This document shows, in pieces, positions 41,956 through 50,463 of a DNA stretch of 64,000 nt. The stretch is from the NCBI RefSeq assembly GCF_001424385.1, contig NZ_LMPO01000010.1, forward strand, positions 1-64,000. Direction: 5' to 3'. This DNA is from Curtobacterium sp. Leaf183. Lineage in GTDB: Bacteria; Actinomycetota; Actinomycetes; Actinomycetales; Microbacteriaceae. The notes below the pieces were generated by a model that saw nothing but the letters and a program-made list of their open reading frames with translations, ran no database searches and was not told the DNA's origin. Each line of letters opens with the position of its first letter. Positions within the stretch are counted from its first letter, which is position 1. The translations under genes were made by a program, and so were the position numbers.

Positions 41956-43287
41956 ATGACCGACAACGACGCCGCCCAGTGGCGCTTCGAGACGACGCAG
42001 ATCCACGCCGGTGCACAGCCGGACCCGACCACGGGTGCCCGCGCGACGCCGATCTACAAGACGACCTCGTACGTCTTCCGGGACTCGGACCACGCGCGTG
42101 ACCTGTTCGCGCTGGCCACGCCGGGCAACATCTACTCGCGCATCATGAACCCGACGAACGACGTCCTCGAACAGCGCATCGCGGCGCTCGAGGGCGGGTC
42201 CGGCGCGCTGCTCGTGGCGAGCGGACAGGCTGCCGAGACCTACGCCGTGCTGAACATCGCTCAGGCGGGCGACCACATCGTGTCCTCGTCGTCGATCTAC
42301 GGCGGCACCTACAACCTGTTCAAGTACACGCTGGCGCGCCTCGGCATCGAGACGACCTTCGTCGAGGACCAGGACGACCCCGAGGAGTGGCGCCGCGCGG
42401 TCCGTCCGAACACGAAGCTGTTCTTCGCCGAGACCATCGGCAACCCGAAGATCAACGTCCTCGACATCACGACGGTCGCGGGCATCGCCCACGAGGCCGG
42501 CGTGCCGCTGATCGTGGACAACACCATCGCGACGCCGTACCTGATCCGACCGTTCGAGCACGGCGCCGACATCGTGGTGCACTCGGCGACGAAGTTCCTC
42601 GGCGGACACGGCACGGTCATCGGTGGCGTCATCGTCGACGGCGGCACCTTCCCGTGGTCCGAGCACCCGGAGAAGTTCCCCGAGTTCAACTCCCCGGACC
42701 CCTCGTACCACGGGGTGGTCTTCGCCGAGGCCGTCGGCAACGCGCTGGCGTACATCATCAAGGCGCGGGTGCAGCTGCTCCGCGACCTCGGTGCGTCGAA
42801 CTCCCCCGACACGGCCTTCGCGCTGCTGCAGGGCATCGAGACCCTGTCGCTCCGGATCGAGCGGCACGTGCAGAACGCGCAGGAGATCGCCGAGTGGCTC
42901 GACCGGCACCCCGACGTCGCGACGGTGGCGTACGCGGGGCTGCCGACCTCGCCCTGGTACGGCGCGGCCTCGCGGTACGCGCCGAAGGGCGTCGGCGCGG
43001 TGCTGTCGTTCGAGCTCAAGGGCGGCGTCGACGCCGGTCGGGCGCTCGTGGACAACCTGACGCTGTTCTCGCACCTGGCGAACATCGGCGACGTGCGGTC
43101 CCTCGTGATCCACCCGGCGTCGACCACGCACTCGCAGCTCACGCCCGAGCAGCAGCTGACGACCGGAGTGACCCCGGGGCTGGTGCGGCTGTCGGTCGGG
43201 ATCGAGAACGTCGAGGACCTCAAGGCGGACCTCGAGGTCGGGCTGGCCGCGGCGCGGGCCGTGTCGCAGGCGGGTCTGCGCGCGTAG
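41956..43287 (+). CDS. metY: O-acetylhomoserine sulfhydrylase
   Basis: 443 residues, Cys/Met-metabolism PLP enzyme. TTQIHAGAQPDPTTGARATPIYKTTSY, the Tyr-x-Arg in IYSRIMNPTNDVLEQRIAALEGG, and PLP lysine in VVHSATKFLGGHG. At about 440 residues with an insertion, it is the OAH sulfhydrylase type rather than cystathionine gamma-synthase. It makes homocysteine from O-acetylhomoserine and sulfide. ATG 41956 follows GGAG at 11 nt. metX, which makes its substrate, lies 220 bp downstream on the same strand but beyond a strong terminator. Confidence 0.95.
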   Translation: MTDNDAAQWRFETTQIHAGAQPDPTTGARATPIYKTTSYVFRDSDHARDLFALATPGNIYSRIMNPTNDVLEQRIAALEGGSGALLVASGQAAETYAVLNIAQAGDHIVSSSSIYGGTYNLFKYTLARLGIETTFVEDQDDPEEWRRAVRPNTKLFFAETIGNPKINVLDITTVAGIAHEAGVPLIVDNTIATPYLIRPFEHGADIVVHSATKFLGGHGTVIGGVIVDGGTFPWSEHPEKFPEFNSPDPSYHGVVFAEAVGNALAYIIKARVQLLRDLGASNSPDTAFALLQGIETLSLRIERHVQNAQEIAEWLDRHPDVATVAYAGLPTSPWYGAASRYAPKGVGAVLSFELKGGVDAGRALVDNLTLFSHLANIGDVRSLVIHPASTTHSQLTPEQQLTTGVTPGLVRLSVGIENVEDLKADLEVGLAAARAVSQAGLRA

Positions 43288-43350
43288 CGCCTGCAGACCC
43301 GAGCGTCTGCAGACCCGAGCGCCTGCAGACCCGAGCGCCTGCAGACCCGG
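43288..43350. repeat. Four tandem 16-bp repeats
   Basis: CGCCTGCAGACCCGAG is repeated at 43288, 43304, 43320 and 43336, with one substitution in the second copy and the last copy running into the following hairpin. The array begins at the base after the metY stop codon and reuses its final codons' sequence (GGTCTGCGCGC). Confidence 0.85.
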
Positions 43351-43395
43351 AACGACGATGCCGCTGTCGTACGACAGCGGCATCGTCGTTCCGGG
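43346..43395. terminator. Perfect 25-bp palindrome after metY
   Basis: CCCGGAACGACGATGCCGCT... forms a stem of 25 bp with no mismatch and no loop beyond the central GTAC. It can terminate metY and insulate metX. One GGACGGGAGGC-type arm in inverted orientation follows at 43436-43452. Confidence 0.85.
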
Positions 43396-43506
43396 TCGTT
43401 CAGTCCGCTGACACACGGTGCGGGGCGGAGCCGAGCCGGGCCTCCCGTCGGACCGCGACGTAACACGGCGCCCGGCCGGGCCGGTGTCCACGAGAATGGA
43501 CGCACC

Positions 43507-44706
43507 ATGGACTGGCAGACGACTCCCGAGGACTCCGTGCCGTCCACCCTGGTGCCGGGCGCCGCACTCGGCACCCTCGGCAAGCCCCCGGTCACCGGGG
43601 CATGGCGTCCGGGAGACCACCCCGGCGCACGCCACTTCGTCGCACTCGGCGAACAGTGGGTCCGCGGCGGCCGGCTGCCGGGCGTGCGGATCGCGTACGA
43701 GACCTGGGGCACCCTGAACGACGCCCACGACAACGCCGTGCTCGTGTTCCACGCCCTCACCGGTGACTCGCACGTGGCTGGCGACGCCGGCCCCGGGCAC
43801 CGCACCGCCGGGTGGTGGGACGACGTGGTCGGCGCGGGCAAGGCGATCGACACCGATCGCTGGTTCGTCGTCGCGCCGAACATGCTCGGCGGGTGCCAGG
43901 GCTCGACGGGGCCGTCGTCGGTGTCGCCGGACGGCGTCGAGTGGGGATCGCGCTTCCCGTTCGTGACCGTGCGCGACCAGGTCGCCGCCCAGGCGCAGCT
44001 GGCCGACGCGCTCGGCATCGACCGGTTCGCGGCCGTCGTCGGCGGCTCGATGGGCGGCATGCACGCACTCGAGTTCGCCGCGTCGCTGCCCGACCGCGTG
44101 GCCCGGCTCGCCGTCCTGAGCACCACCGCGCAGACGACCGCCGACCAGATCGCGGCGAACTCGCTGCAGCGCGCGGCGATCCAGATGGACCCGGGCTTCG
44201 CGGGCGGCGACTACTACGAGGCCGAAGCCGGAGACGGTCCGTCACGCGGGCTCTCGCTGGCGCGGCGGATGGCGATGATGACCTACCGCGCTTCCGACGA
44301 GCTCAACGGGCGGTTCGACCGCTCGTGGCAGTCGGACGTCTCCCCGCTCGGCGAGGACGGGCGCTTCTCGGTGGAGAGCTACCTCGACTTCCACGGCAAC
44401 AAGTTCACGCGGCGCTTCGACGCGTCCACGTACGTCGCTCTGACGCACGCGATGGACTCGCACGACGTCGGGGCCGGTCGGGGTGGGGTCGCTGCGGCGC
44501 TCGCACGGATCTCCGCGACGACGCTCGTCGTGGGGATCTCGAGTGACCGGTTGTTCCCGGTCGAGGACCAGCACCGCATCGCGGCGGGCGTGCCCGGGGC
44601 GATCGACGGGGACCGGGCAGCGGTGATCGAGAGCGAGTTCGGGCACGACGGGTTCCTCATCGAGCACGACGCCGTCGGGGCGCACCTGCGCCGGCTGCTC
44701 GACTGA
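43507..44706 (+). CDS. metX: Homoserine O-acetyltransferase
   Basis: 399 residues, alpha/beta hydrolase fold. RIAYETWGTLN, NAVLVFHALTGDSH, PNMLGGCQGSTGPSS, nucleophile elbow VVGGSMGGMHAL, and the late aspartate and histidine in VGISSDRLFPV and EFGHDGFL. It acetylates homoserine with acetyl-CoA, the first committed step to methionine, feeding MetY upstream. The last codons are duplicated, in degenerate form, after the stop. Confidence 0.95.
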   Translation: MDWQTTPEDSVPSTLVPGAALGTLGKPPVTGAWRPGDHPGARHFVALGEQWVRGGRLPGVRIAYETWGTLNDAHDNAVLVFHALTGDSHVAGDAGPGHRTAGWWDDVVGAGKAIDTDRWFVVAPNMLGGCQGSTGPSSVSPDGVEWGSRFPFVTVRDQVAAQAQLADALGIDRFAAVVGGSMGGMHALEFAASLPDRVARLAVLSTTAQTTADQIAANSLQRAAIQMDPGFAGGDYYEAEAGDGPSRGLSLARRMAMMTYRASDELNGRFDRSWQSDVSPLGEDGRFSVESYLDFHGNKFTRRFDASTYVALTHAMDSHDVGAGRGGVAAALARISATTLVVGISSDRLFPVEDQHRIAAGVPGAIDGDRAAVIESEFGHDGFLIEHDAVGAHLRRLLD

Positions 44707-44771
44707 GCGTCGGAGCGCGCTGCGACGCGGTGCACCTGCGTGGGCTGCTCCGCTGGACGTCGGAGTGCGCT
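44682..44771. repeat. Degenerate 40-bp duplication of the metX 3' end
   Basis: 44682-44721, which spans the metX stop, and 44732-44771 are about 82% identical and start 50 bp apart. The second copy is untranslated and has changed the stop codon region. Confidence 0.65.
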
Positions 44772-45039
44772 CCCCATACATCCAGATCGCGCAGCCGGTG
44801 TTCTCATCACGCCTGCGATCACAACTTGGTTGCCAAACCCAACGTGTGGGCGCGCCGAACGCCCCCCAACGGGTGTCCCCCGTGGAATGATGGCCGGTAC
44901 CCGGTCCCGACCGAGGCTCGCGTTTCCCAACCGCTCGCGAGCAGCCCCGGACGGAGCCGGCACCAGCAGCACCTCGCAGCACCGCGTGGCGACGACGACA
45001 CGCTTCCCACCGACGAGACACTGACGCACCAGGACACCG
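44707..45039 (+). other. Intergenic leader before the histidine-kinase operon
   Basis: A 333-bp spacer. After the metX-derived repeat comes an AT-richer patch (about 44785-44850) with TTGGTTGCCAAACCCAACG, which can form GGTTTGG/CCAAACC-like pairings, and GGAATGAT (44882-44889), a possible -10. A Cys/Thr-coding-looking frame is open but unconvincing. No known RNA family is recognised. Confidence 0.4.
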
Positions 45040-46197
45040 ATGGAACTCATCGCACAGGAACGTGACCGGCTCCTCCGGTCGACGACCCGTGTCGTCGGCA
45101 TCATCTGCACGCTCGTCAGCCTGGTGAGCGTCCTCTGCTCCTTCGCCGTCCCGGTCGGCCCGCTCGTCGCGGGGATCGCCTGCATCGCCGTGATGATCGG
45201 CGCACTGGTCGTGTTCGGGGTGAACGGCGCCGTGTGGTGCACCGCGCTGACGCTCGTTTCCGGCCTCGCCGCCATGGTCATCCTCACCTCGGCCGCTGCG
45301 CCGGACGTCCGCTCCGTCGTCGCCAGCGGGCTCGTCCCGCTCGCCGCCGGCGGGCTGTCGTCGCTCCTGATGGCCCAGCGCGGCCACCTGGCCGGGCTTG
45401 GCCTGGCCGCCCTCGGCGGCGTCGCGTCGCTGGCGGTCATGGCCAACGCGACCGGCACGGTCCTCAGCGCTCCGGTCGGCGGCACCGCGCTCGGCTGGGT
45501 CCTCACCGCGGTCGTCGCCTACTGGATCTCGCGCAGCATCCCCCGGGTGGCCCGCCGCATCTACAGCATCGGCACCGCGCACCGCGCCGAGCGCCAGGCC
45601 AGCGAGACCGAGGCACAGCGCCGCCAGGGCGCGCGTCTGCTGCACGACACCGTCCTGGCCACGCTGACCCTGCTCGCGCACTCCGGGGTCGGGGTGTCCG
45701 AACAGGCCATGCGCGAGCAGGCCGCCGAGGACGCCCGGCTGCTCCGCCACCTGCGCCTCGGTGCGACCCCGCAGCCGCAGCAGTCCGGCGACTACTCCCT
45801 CACCCGCACCGAGGAGTCCCCCCTCGGCCAGACGCTCGAGTCGGTCAAGCAGCGCTTCGGGCGGATGGGGCTCGAGGTGAGCTGGCACGGCACCGGTCAG
45901 GTGCTGCTGCCGACGCACGTCCTCGACGCGTTCCTGCTGGCCCTCGCGGAGTGCCTGGAGAACGTCCGTCGGCACGCCGGCGTCGCCGAGGCGCACGTCA
46001 CGATCGTCCACGACAACGACATGGTCCGGGCGATGGTCACGGACTCCGGCGTCGGGTTCGAGATCGGCGCGATCGACGAGGAACGGCTCGGGTTCAAGGA
46101 GAGCGTCGTCAACCGCCTGCGCGAGGTCGGCGGCGACGCGCGGCTCTTCTCCGCGCCGGGCTCCGGCACCACGGTCGTCCTGGAGGCACCCCGATGA
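45040..46197 (+). CDS. Sensor histidine kinase (NarL-partner type)
   Basis: 385 residues. About five N-terminal membrane helices (18-170), then a dimerisation helix with the phospho-accepting histidine in RLLHDTVLATL (H202), then a GHKL ATPase domain with N-box AECLENVRRHAG, DSGVGFE (G1) and APGSGTTVVLEAP (G2). The HisKA_3-like LLHDTV matches kinases that phosphorylate NarL/FixJ regulators such as the one encoded two genes downstream. The sensing part is purely membrane-embedded, so the stimulus is likely in or at the membrane. Confidence 0.9.
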   Translation: MELIAQERDRLLRSTTRVVGIICTLVSLVSVLCSFAVPVGPLVAGIACIAVMIGALVVFGVNGAVWCTALTLVSGLAAMVILTSAAAPDVRSVVASGLVPLAAGGLSSLLMAQRGHLAGLGLAALGGVASLAVMANATGTVLSAPVGGTALGWVLTAVVAYWISRSIPRVARRIYSIGTAHRAERQASETEAQRRQGARLLHDTVLATLTLLAHSGVGVSEQAMREQAAEDARLLRHLRLGATPQPQQSGDYSLTRTEESPLGQTLESVKQRFGRMGLEVSWHGTGQVLLPTHVLDAFLLALAECLENVRRHAGVAEAHVTIVHDNDMVRAMVTDSGVGFEIGAIDEERLGFKESVVNRLREVGGDARLFSAPGSGTTVVLEAPR

Positions 46198-47516
46198 GCC
46201 GCGTCCCCGAGGACACCATCAACCGGGGCCTGCCCGGCGAACCACCGCAGCCCGCTCCGCGGACCCGACGGGAGGCCCGGGAGCGTTACCGGGGCACGGA
46301 ACGTCGGCAGGCGCGCGGCCTCCCCTCCACCTCCACCGGGGCACGGTCGCTGCGGCAGGCCGCGAAGCCCGGCGCGTCGCTCGGTGCGGGGCACCTCGGC
46401 CTCGGTGCCGCGGTGCTCACCGCGGTCGAGGCCGTCGCCGGCATCGCCCTGTTCCTGTCGAGCTGGGACGACTACACCATGCCCTGGCTGCCCGCCGCCG
46501 CGTGGATCCTGTTCGTCGTCGCGGCGGTCGGGGTCGGACTCAGCGTCATGACGTACGGCGAACGACTCACCGGCGTCGCCTTCGCGCTCATCTGCGTCGT
46601 GCTCGCCTGCGTCGTCACGCTCGACTTCATCGGGGTGTGGCCCGAACACGACCTCGCGCACACAGCCAGCGCCTCGATCGCCGCCGGCTTCGCACTGCTG
46701 CCCGTCGCGACGCTGCGTCCCGCCCGCGAGGTCGCTGCCGCGATCACCGTGCTCGGACTCGCGTTCGTCGCGATGTCGATCGCCTCGACGCCGATCACGG
46801 CGGACACGATCCCCGGGCTCTTCTCGATGCTCGCCCTGGTCGTCGTCCCCCCGTCCGTGGCGATCTTCGTCACCCATCGCTTCCGCCAGCTCGTCCAACG
46901 TGAACTCGACCGCGTGCTGGTGCAGTCGAACGTCACCGCGCCGCAGTTCGCCGTCGGCATGCTGGCGTCGGACGAACTCGCCCGACTCGACCTCGCCGCC
47001 GAGAAGCTGCTCGACGCCGTCGCGAACGGCACCGACCCGCTGCCGTTGTCCGACGCCTCCTCCTCGGTCGCGGCGTCGCTGGCCACGGAACTCCGCCTGC
47101 ACCTCATCGAGGGACGCCGCGAGACCTGGCTCTACCACGCGATCACCGAGTCCGACCACCTCGGTCGGGCCGTCAGCGTCGCGGACCCCGGGTCCCTCGC
47201 CGGACACCTTTCCCCCGCCCAGCGCGACGGACTGCTGCAGGCGCTGTGGCAGATGGTCGGCGACGGACGCGGCCTGCAGCCCGGCGTCCCCGTGGTGTCG
47301 GTCACCCTCGGCCCGGTCGGCAGCGACGGGCACCCGGTCACCGACGACACGATGGACGTCCCGATCGTCATCGAGTCCCGCGGTGTCCCCCGTCGGCGGC
47401 TCGGGCCGGCCGCGTGGAGCGGGCTCGCCCGGATCGGTCCGTACACGGACACGATGCGCGACGGAGCCGTCCACATCCACGCCCACTGCGTCGTGAACCG
47501 CCACCCCACGATGTGA
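46194..47516 (+). CDS. Membrane protein, possible degenerate kinase partner
   Basis: 440 residues, with ATG overlapping the kinase stop (ATGA). A basic Arg-rich N-terminus (RTRREARERYRGTERRQARG) is followed by about six helices (75-225) and a cytoplasmic part. The C-terminal third (LSPAQRDGLLQALWQMVGDG ... GLARIGPYTDTMRDGAVHIHAH) has the spacing of a GHKL domain but no recognisable N- or G-boxes. It may be a pseudokinase or modulator of the neighbouring kinase; that is inference. A GACGGGAGGCCCGG copy (46264-46280) encodes part of the N-terminus. Confidence 0.75.
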   Translation: MSRVPEDTINRGLPGEPPQPAPRTRREARERYRGTERRQARGLPSTSTGARSLRQAAKPGASLGAGHLGLGAAVLTAVEAVAGIALFLSSWDDYTMPWLPAAAWILFVVAAVGVGLSVMTYGERLTGVAFALICVVLACVVTLDFIGVWPEHDLAHTASASIAAGFALLPVATLRPAREVAAAITVLGLAFVAMSIASTPITADTIPGLFSMLALVVVPPSVAIFVTHRFRQLVQRELDRVLVQSNVTAPQFAVGMLASDELARLDLAAEKLLDAVANGTDPLPLSDASSSVAASLATELRLHLIEGRRETWLYHAITESDHLGRAVSVADPGSLAGHLSPAQRDGLLQALWQMVGDGRGLQPGVPVVSVTLGPVGSDGHPVTDDTMDVPIVIESRGVPRRRLGPAAWSGLARIGPYTDTMRDGAVHIHAHCVVNRHPTM

Positions 47517-47615
47517 CCCTGGCGGCGCGCTTGCCGGACACCCGGACAGCCTCCGCCGTCGCGGTGTGCCTGCCACCTAGGCTCGGCCACGCAGACCACG
47601 AGAAAGGACGCCAGC

Positions 47616-48287
47616 ATGGCGACTCCAGAGCAACCGATCCGACTCGCGCTCGTCGACGACCACAAGATGCTCCTCGGCGCGCTCACCGAGTGGATCCGCG
47701 GCGCCGCGGACGACATCACGCTCGTCGCCGCCGTGACGACCTGGCCGGAGCTGCTCACCAGCCCCGCGTTCCCGGTCGACGTGGTGCTCCTCGACCTCGA
47801 CCTCAAGGACTCGATCCCGGTCTCGTTGAAGATCTCGACGCTCAAGACCGCCGGTGTGAAGACCGTCGTCATGAGCACGTACTCGGAACCGAACGTCGTC
47901 CGCGAGGCCCTGGGCTCCGGCGCGCTCGGGTACCTGGTCAAGAGCGAGGACGCCGACATGATCGTCGAGGCGATCCGCTCGGCCCAGCGCGGCGAGCAGT
48001 ACGTCTCCGCCGAGCTCGACCTGGCGATCAACAGCGGTGACGTGGGCGGCGTGCCGAAGCTCAGCGCGCAGGAGCGCCGCGTCATGGCGCTGTACGGCGG
48101 TGGCGAGCCCGTCAAGAGCGTGGCGTACCAGCTCGGGATCTCCGAGGAGACCGCGAAGAGCTACCTCAAGCGCATCCGCGAGAAGTACCGCGTCGCCGGA
48201 TTCGACGTCGGCACGAAGGTGGCCTTGCGCAAGCGCGCCATCACCGACGGCATCATCTTCGAGGACGGCAGCCCGCACGGCCTGTAG
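47616..48287 (+). CDS. NarL/FixJ family response regulator
   Basis: 223 residues. The receiver domain has acidic pair DD in LALVDDHKMLL, phospho-acceptor in VVLLDLDLKD, switch threonine/serine region VVMSTYS and lysine in YLVKSED. The LuxR-type helix-turn-helix contains LSAQERRVMALYGGGEPVKSVAYQLGISEETAKSYLKRIREKYRVAG. GAAAGGA precedes the ATG and TAGGCT upstream may be a -10, so it can be transcribed apart from the kinase genes. Confidence 0.93.
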   Translation: MATPEQPIRLALVDDHKMLLGALTEWIRGAADDITLVAAVTTWPELLTSPAFPVDVVLLDLDLKDSIPVSLKISTLKTAGVKTVVMSTYSEPNVVREALGSGALGYLVKSEDADMIVEAIRSAQRGEQYVSAELDLAINSGDVGGVPKLSAQERRVMALYGGGEPVKSVAYQLGISEETAKSYLKRIREKYRVAGFDVGTKVALRKRAITDGIIFEDGSPHGL

Positions 48288-48336
48288 CCCGCGCGCGCTG
48301 TAGCCCCCACGCCCCCGGGAGCACACAGCACCACGG

Positions 48337-48378
48337 AACGGACACAGCACCACGGGATCCCGTGGTGCTGTGTCCGTT
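48337..48378. terminator. Perfect 21-bp-stem palindrome between converging genes
   Basis: A perfect palindrome centred on GGGATCCC, lying between the response regulator and the convergent MFS gene and so serving both. The 22 bp at 48347-48368 differ by one base from the core of the argS terminator (121-142). A half copy (ACACAGCACCACGG) precedes it at 48323-48336. Confidence 0.8.
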
Positions 48379-48413
48379 TCGTGGTTCCGAGTGCGCGGTG
48401 GGCGCGCGCCGCG

Positions 48414-49679
48414 TCAGACGGTGGGGACCGGCGCCGTGATCGGGCCCGTGGACGGGTGCCGACCGGTGGACCGTGCACGCTCGGTGGACCGACGTTCGAC
48501 GCCGTAGCTGATCGCGGTCATCCCGACACCGAGCAGCGCGAGCACGATGCCGAGCCACCCCGGGGCCACGAAGCCGAACCCGGCGGCGATGACCGCACCA
48601 CCGAGGGCCGCGCCGAGGGAGTTGCCGATGTTGAACGCCGAGTGGTTGAGCGCCGCCGCGATGGTCCGCGCATCCCCCGCCATGTCCATCAGGCGCGACT
48701 GCACCGCCGGCGGGATGGCGGACGAGGTGGCTCCGAGCAGGAAGGCCCCGACGAACACGCCGACGGTCCACTGCGCGGTGAGGACCATGAAGAGCAGCGA
48801 CACGATCAGCGACAGCATGCCGATGTAGATCGTGCGCTTGACACTGCGGTCGGCGAGGTGCCCGCCGAGCACACCGCCGACGACCATGCCGAGCCCGACC
48901 ACCACGAGCACGAGCGGAACGACGGCCTCGGGCAGCCCGGTGACGTTCGTGACGAGCGGCGAGATGTACGAGTAGACGGCGAAGAACCCGCCGAACCCGA
49001 CGGCGCCCAGACCCATCACGAGCCAGACCTGCGGCACGCGGAAGGCGCGGAGCTCACGACCGATCGATGCGCTCTGGTCGCGGGCGGACCGCGGGACGAA
49101 CGCTGCGACTGCCAGGAAGGTGGCGACGAACAGCACCGCGACCACGCCGTAGGCCACGCGCCACCCGGCGTTCTGACCGACCCAGGTGATCGCGGGGACG
49201 CCCACGACGTTGGCGACGGAGAGTCCGAGCAGCACCATCGCGATGCCCTTGCCGCGCTTGCCCGGGCCCATGATGTCCCCCGCGACGATGGACGCGATGC
49301 CGAAGTAGGCCCCGTGCGGCAGTCCGGCAACGAAGCGGGCGACGAGCACCAGGCCGAACGAGGGCAGCAGCGCGCTGGCGACCGTGGCGACGACGAAGCC
49401 GACGAGCAGCACGAGCAACAGGCCCTTGCGCGGGAACCGCGCGCTCATCGCGGCGATGGTCGGCGCACCGACGACGACGCCGAGCGCGTAGGCGCTGACG
49501 AGCCATCCGGCATGCGCGATCCCGGCATCCGGGTCGGCACCGTACTGCGCCGGCAGCAGTGCCTGCGCGATGTTCGGCAGGAGCCCCATCGCGACGAACT
49601 CGGTCGACCCGATGGCGAAGCCACCCAGGGCGAGTGCGGTGATGGCGAGCGCGCGACGCGCCGGCGAGAGCTGGGACAT
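48414..49679 (-). CDS. MFS transporter, AraJ/YdhP-like
   Basis: 421 residues with 12 membrane segments. The N-terminus SPARRALAITALALGGFAIGSTEFVAMGLLPNIAQ and GLPHGAYFGIASIVAGDIMGPGKRGKG are typical of the arabinose-efflux / chloramphenicol-exporter group (DHA1). The start ATG 49679 gives MSQLSPARR. The substrate is unknown. The 130-bp upstream region contains CGAATCGATTCG (49786-49797), a 12-bp palindrome that could be an operator. Confidence 0.9.
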   Translation of the reverse strand: MSQLSPARRALAITALALGGFAIGSTEFVAMGLLPNIAQALLPAQYGADPDAGIAHAGWLVSAYALGVVVGAPTIAAMSARFPRKGLLLVLLVGFVVATVASALLPSFGLVLVARFVAGLPHGAYFGIASIVAGDIMGPGKRGKGIAMVLLGLSVANVVGVPAITWVGQNAGWRVAYGVVAVLFVATFLAVAAFVPRSARDQSASIGRELRAFRVPQVWLVMGLGAVGFGGFFAVYSYISPLVTNVTGLPEAVVPLVLVVVGLGMVVGGVLGGHLADRSVKRTIYIGMLSLIVSLLFMVLTAQWTVGVFVGAFLLGATSSAIPPAVQSRLMDMAGDARTIAAALNHSAFNIGNSLGAALGGAVIAAGFGFVAPGWLGIVLALLGVGMTAISYGVERRSTERARSTGRHPSTGPITAPVPTV

Positions 49680-49809
49680 GAGCCTGGTCTTCGAACGATG
49701 GTGGTCGGCTGATCCGCACCGCACCCGTCAGGTCCGGTACCGGCTCAGTGTAGACCGCTCCAACGCATCGGAGGAAGACCTGCTCCGAATCGATTCGAGT
49801 GCCGGGGCG

Positions 49810-50043
49810 TCAGGCCGCGCGACGCTCCGCCGGCTGCTCGGCGACCCGCTGGCCGTCGACCCGCTGTCCATCGACCCGGTGCCCGACGACCCGCTGCTCC
49901 GGGGACTCGTCGCGGTGGATCCAGCCGACGCCGCACTCGGTGCAGGTCGCCCAGGCGTTGCCGGACGCGGTGTCGCGATCGACGACGACCGTCTGCGTCT
50001 CGCAGTCGTCGCACCAGCCGTCGTGCATTCCGTCGTGCAGCAT
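49810..50043 (-). CDS. Small zinc-ribbon protein (77 aa)
   Basis: A GAGGAG ribosome binding site 6 nt before ATG 50043 supports translation. Two CxxC pairs, CDDC (residues 11-14) and CTEC (34-37), can bind one zinc. The tail RVVGHRVDGQRVDGQRVAEQP is made of short repeats and is absent from the core fold. Function unknown; such ribbons act in RNA or protein contacts. Confidence 0.65.
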   Translation of the reverse strand: MLHDGMHDGWCDDCETQTVVVDRDTASGNAWATCTECGVGWIHRDESPEQRVVGHRVDGQRVDGQRVAEQPAERRAA

Positions 50044-50148
50044 GCCTGACTCCTCGTCCTGTCAGCGTCACCGCGTGTGACTACCTGCGGTCATGAGACA
50101 CCTGACCACCGACATCCCGAGCGACGCGGGCGGCGTGTCGCCGAGGAC

Positions 50149-50463
50149 TCAGGAACCGTCCCCGAGCGCCTGCTCCAGCCGCGCCACCTTGCCGTCGAGC
50201 TCCCCGGTGTGGCCCGGTCGGATGTCGGCCTTCAGCACCAGCGACACCCGCGTGCCGTACGCGCCGACGGCCTCGGTCGCGCGCTTCACGACGTCCATCA
50301 CCGCGTCCCAGTCGCCCTCGACCTCGGTGAACATCGACGACGTGCGGTTGGGCAGCCCGGACTCGCGGACGACACGGACGGCAGCGGCGACGGCGTCGTG
50401 CACGGACCCGTCCGACTGCGCGGAGGGACCACCGGACGGAGCGACGGAGAAGGCGACGATCAT
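50149..50463 (-). CDS. MTH1187/YkoF-type thiamine-binding protein
   Basis: 104 residues of the DUF77 family: MIVAFSVAPSGG, VVRESGLPNRTSSMFTEVEGDWDAVMDVVKRATEAVGAYGTRVSLVLKADIRPG. Members form ferredoxin-like tetramers and bind thiamine or related molecules. There is no thiamine-biosynthesis context here. Its ATG overlaps the stop of the upstream membrane glycosyltransferase gene by 4 bp. Confidence 0.9.
   Translation of the reverse strand: MIVAFSVAPSGGPSAQSDGSVHDAVAAAVRVVRESGLPNRTSSMFTEVEGDWDAVMDVVKRATEAVGAYGTRVSLVLKADIRPGHTGELDGKVARLEQALGDGS

Noticed and set aside
43288-43350. CRISPR array
   Set aside because: Units of 16 bp are directly adjacent with no unique spacers and there are no cas genes.
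44785-44850. Small RNA gene in the AT-richer patch before the kinase operon
   Set aside because: Only weak pairing and no clear promoter-terminator pair; left as an unexplained leader.
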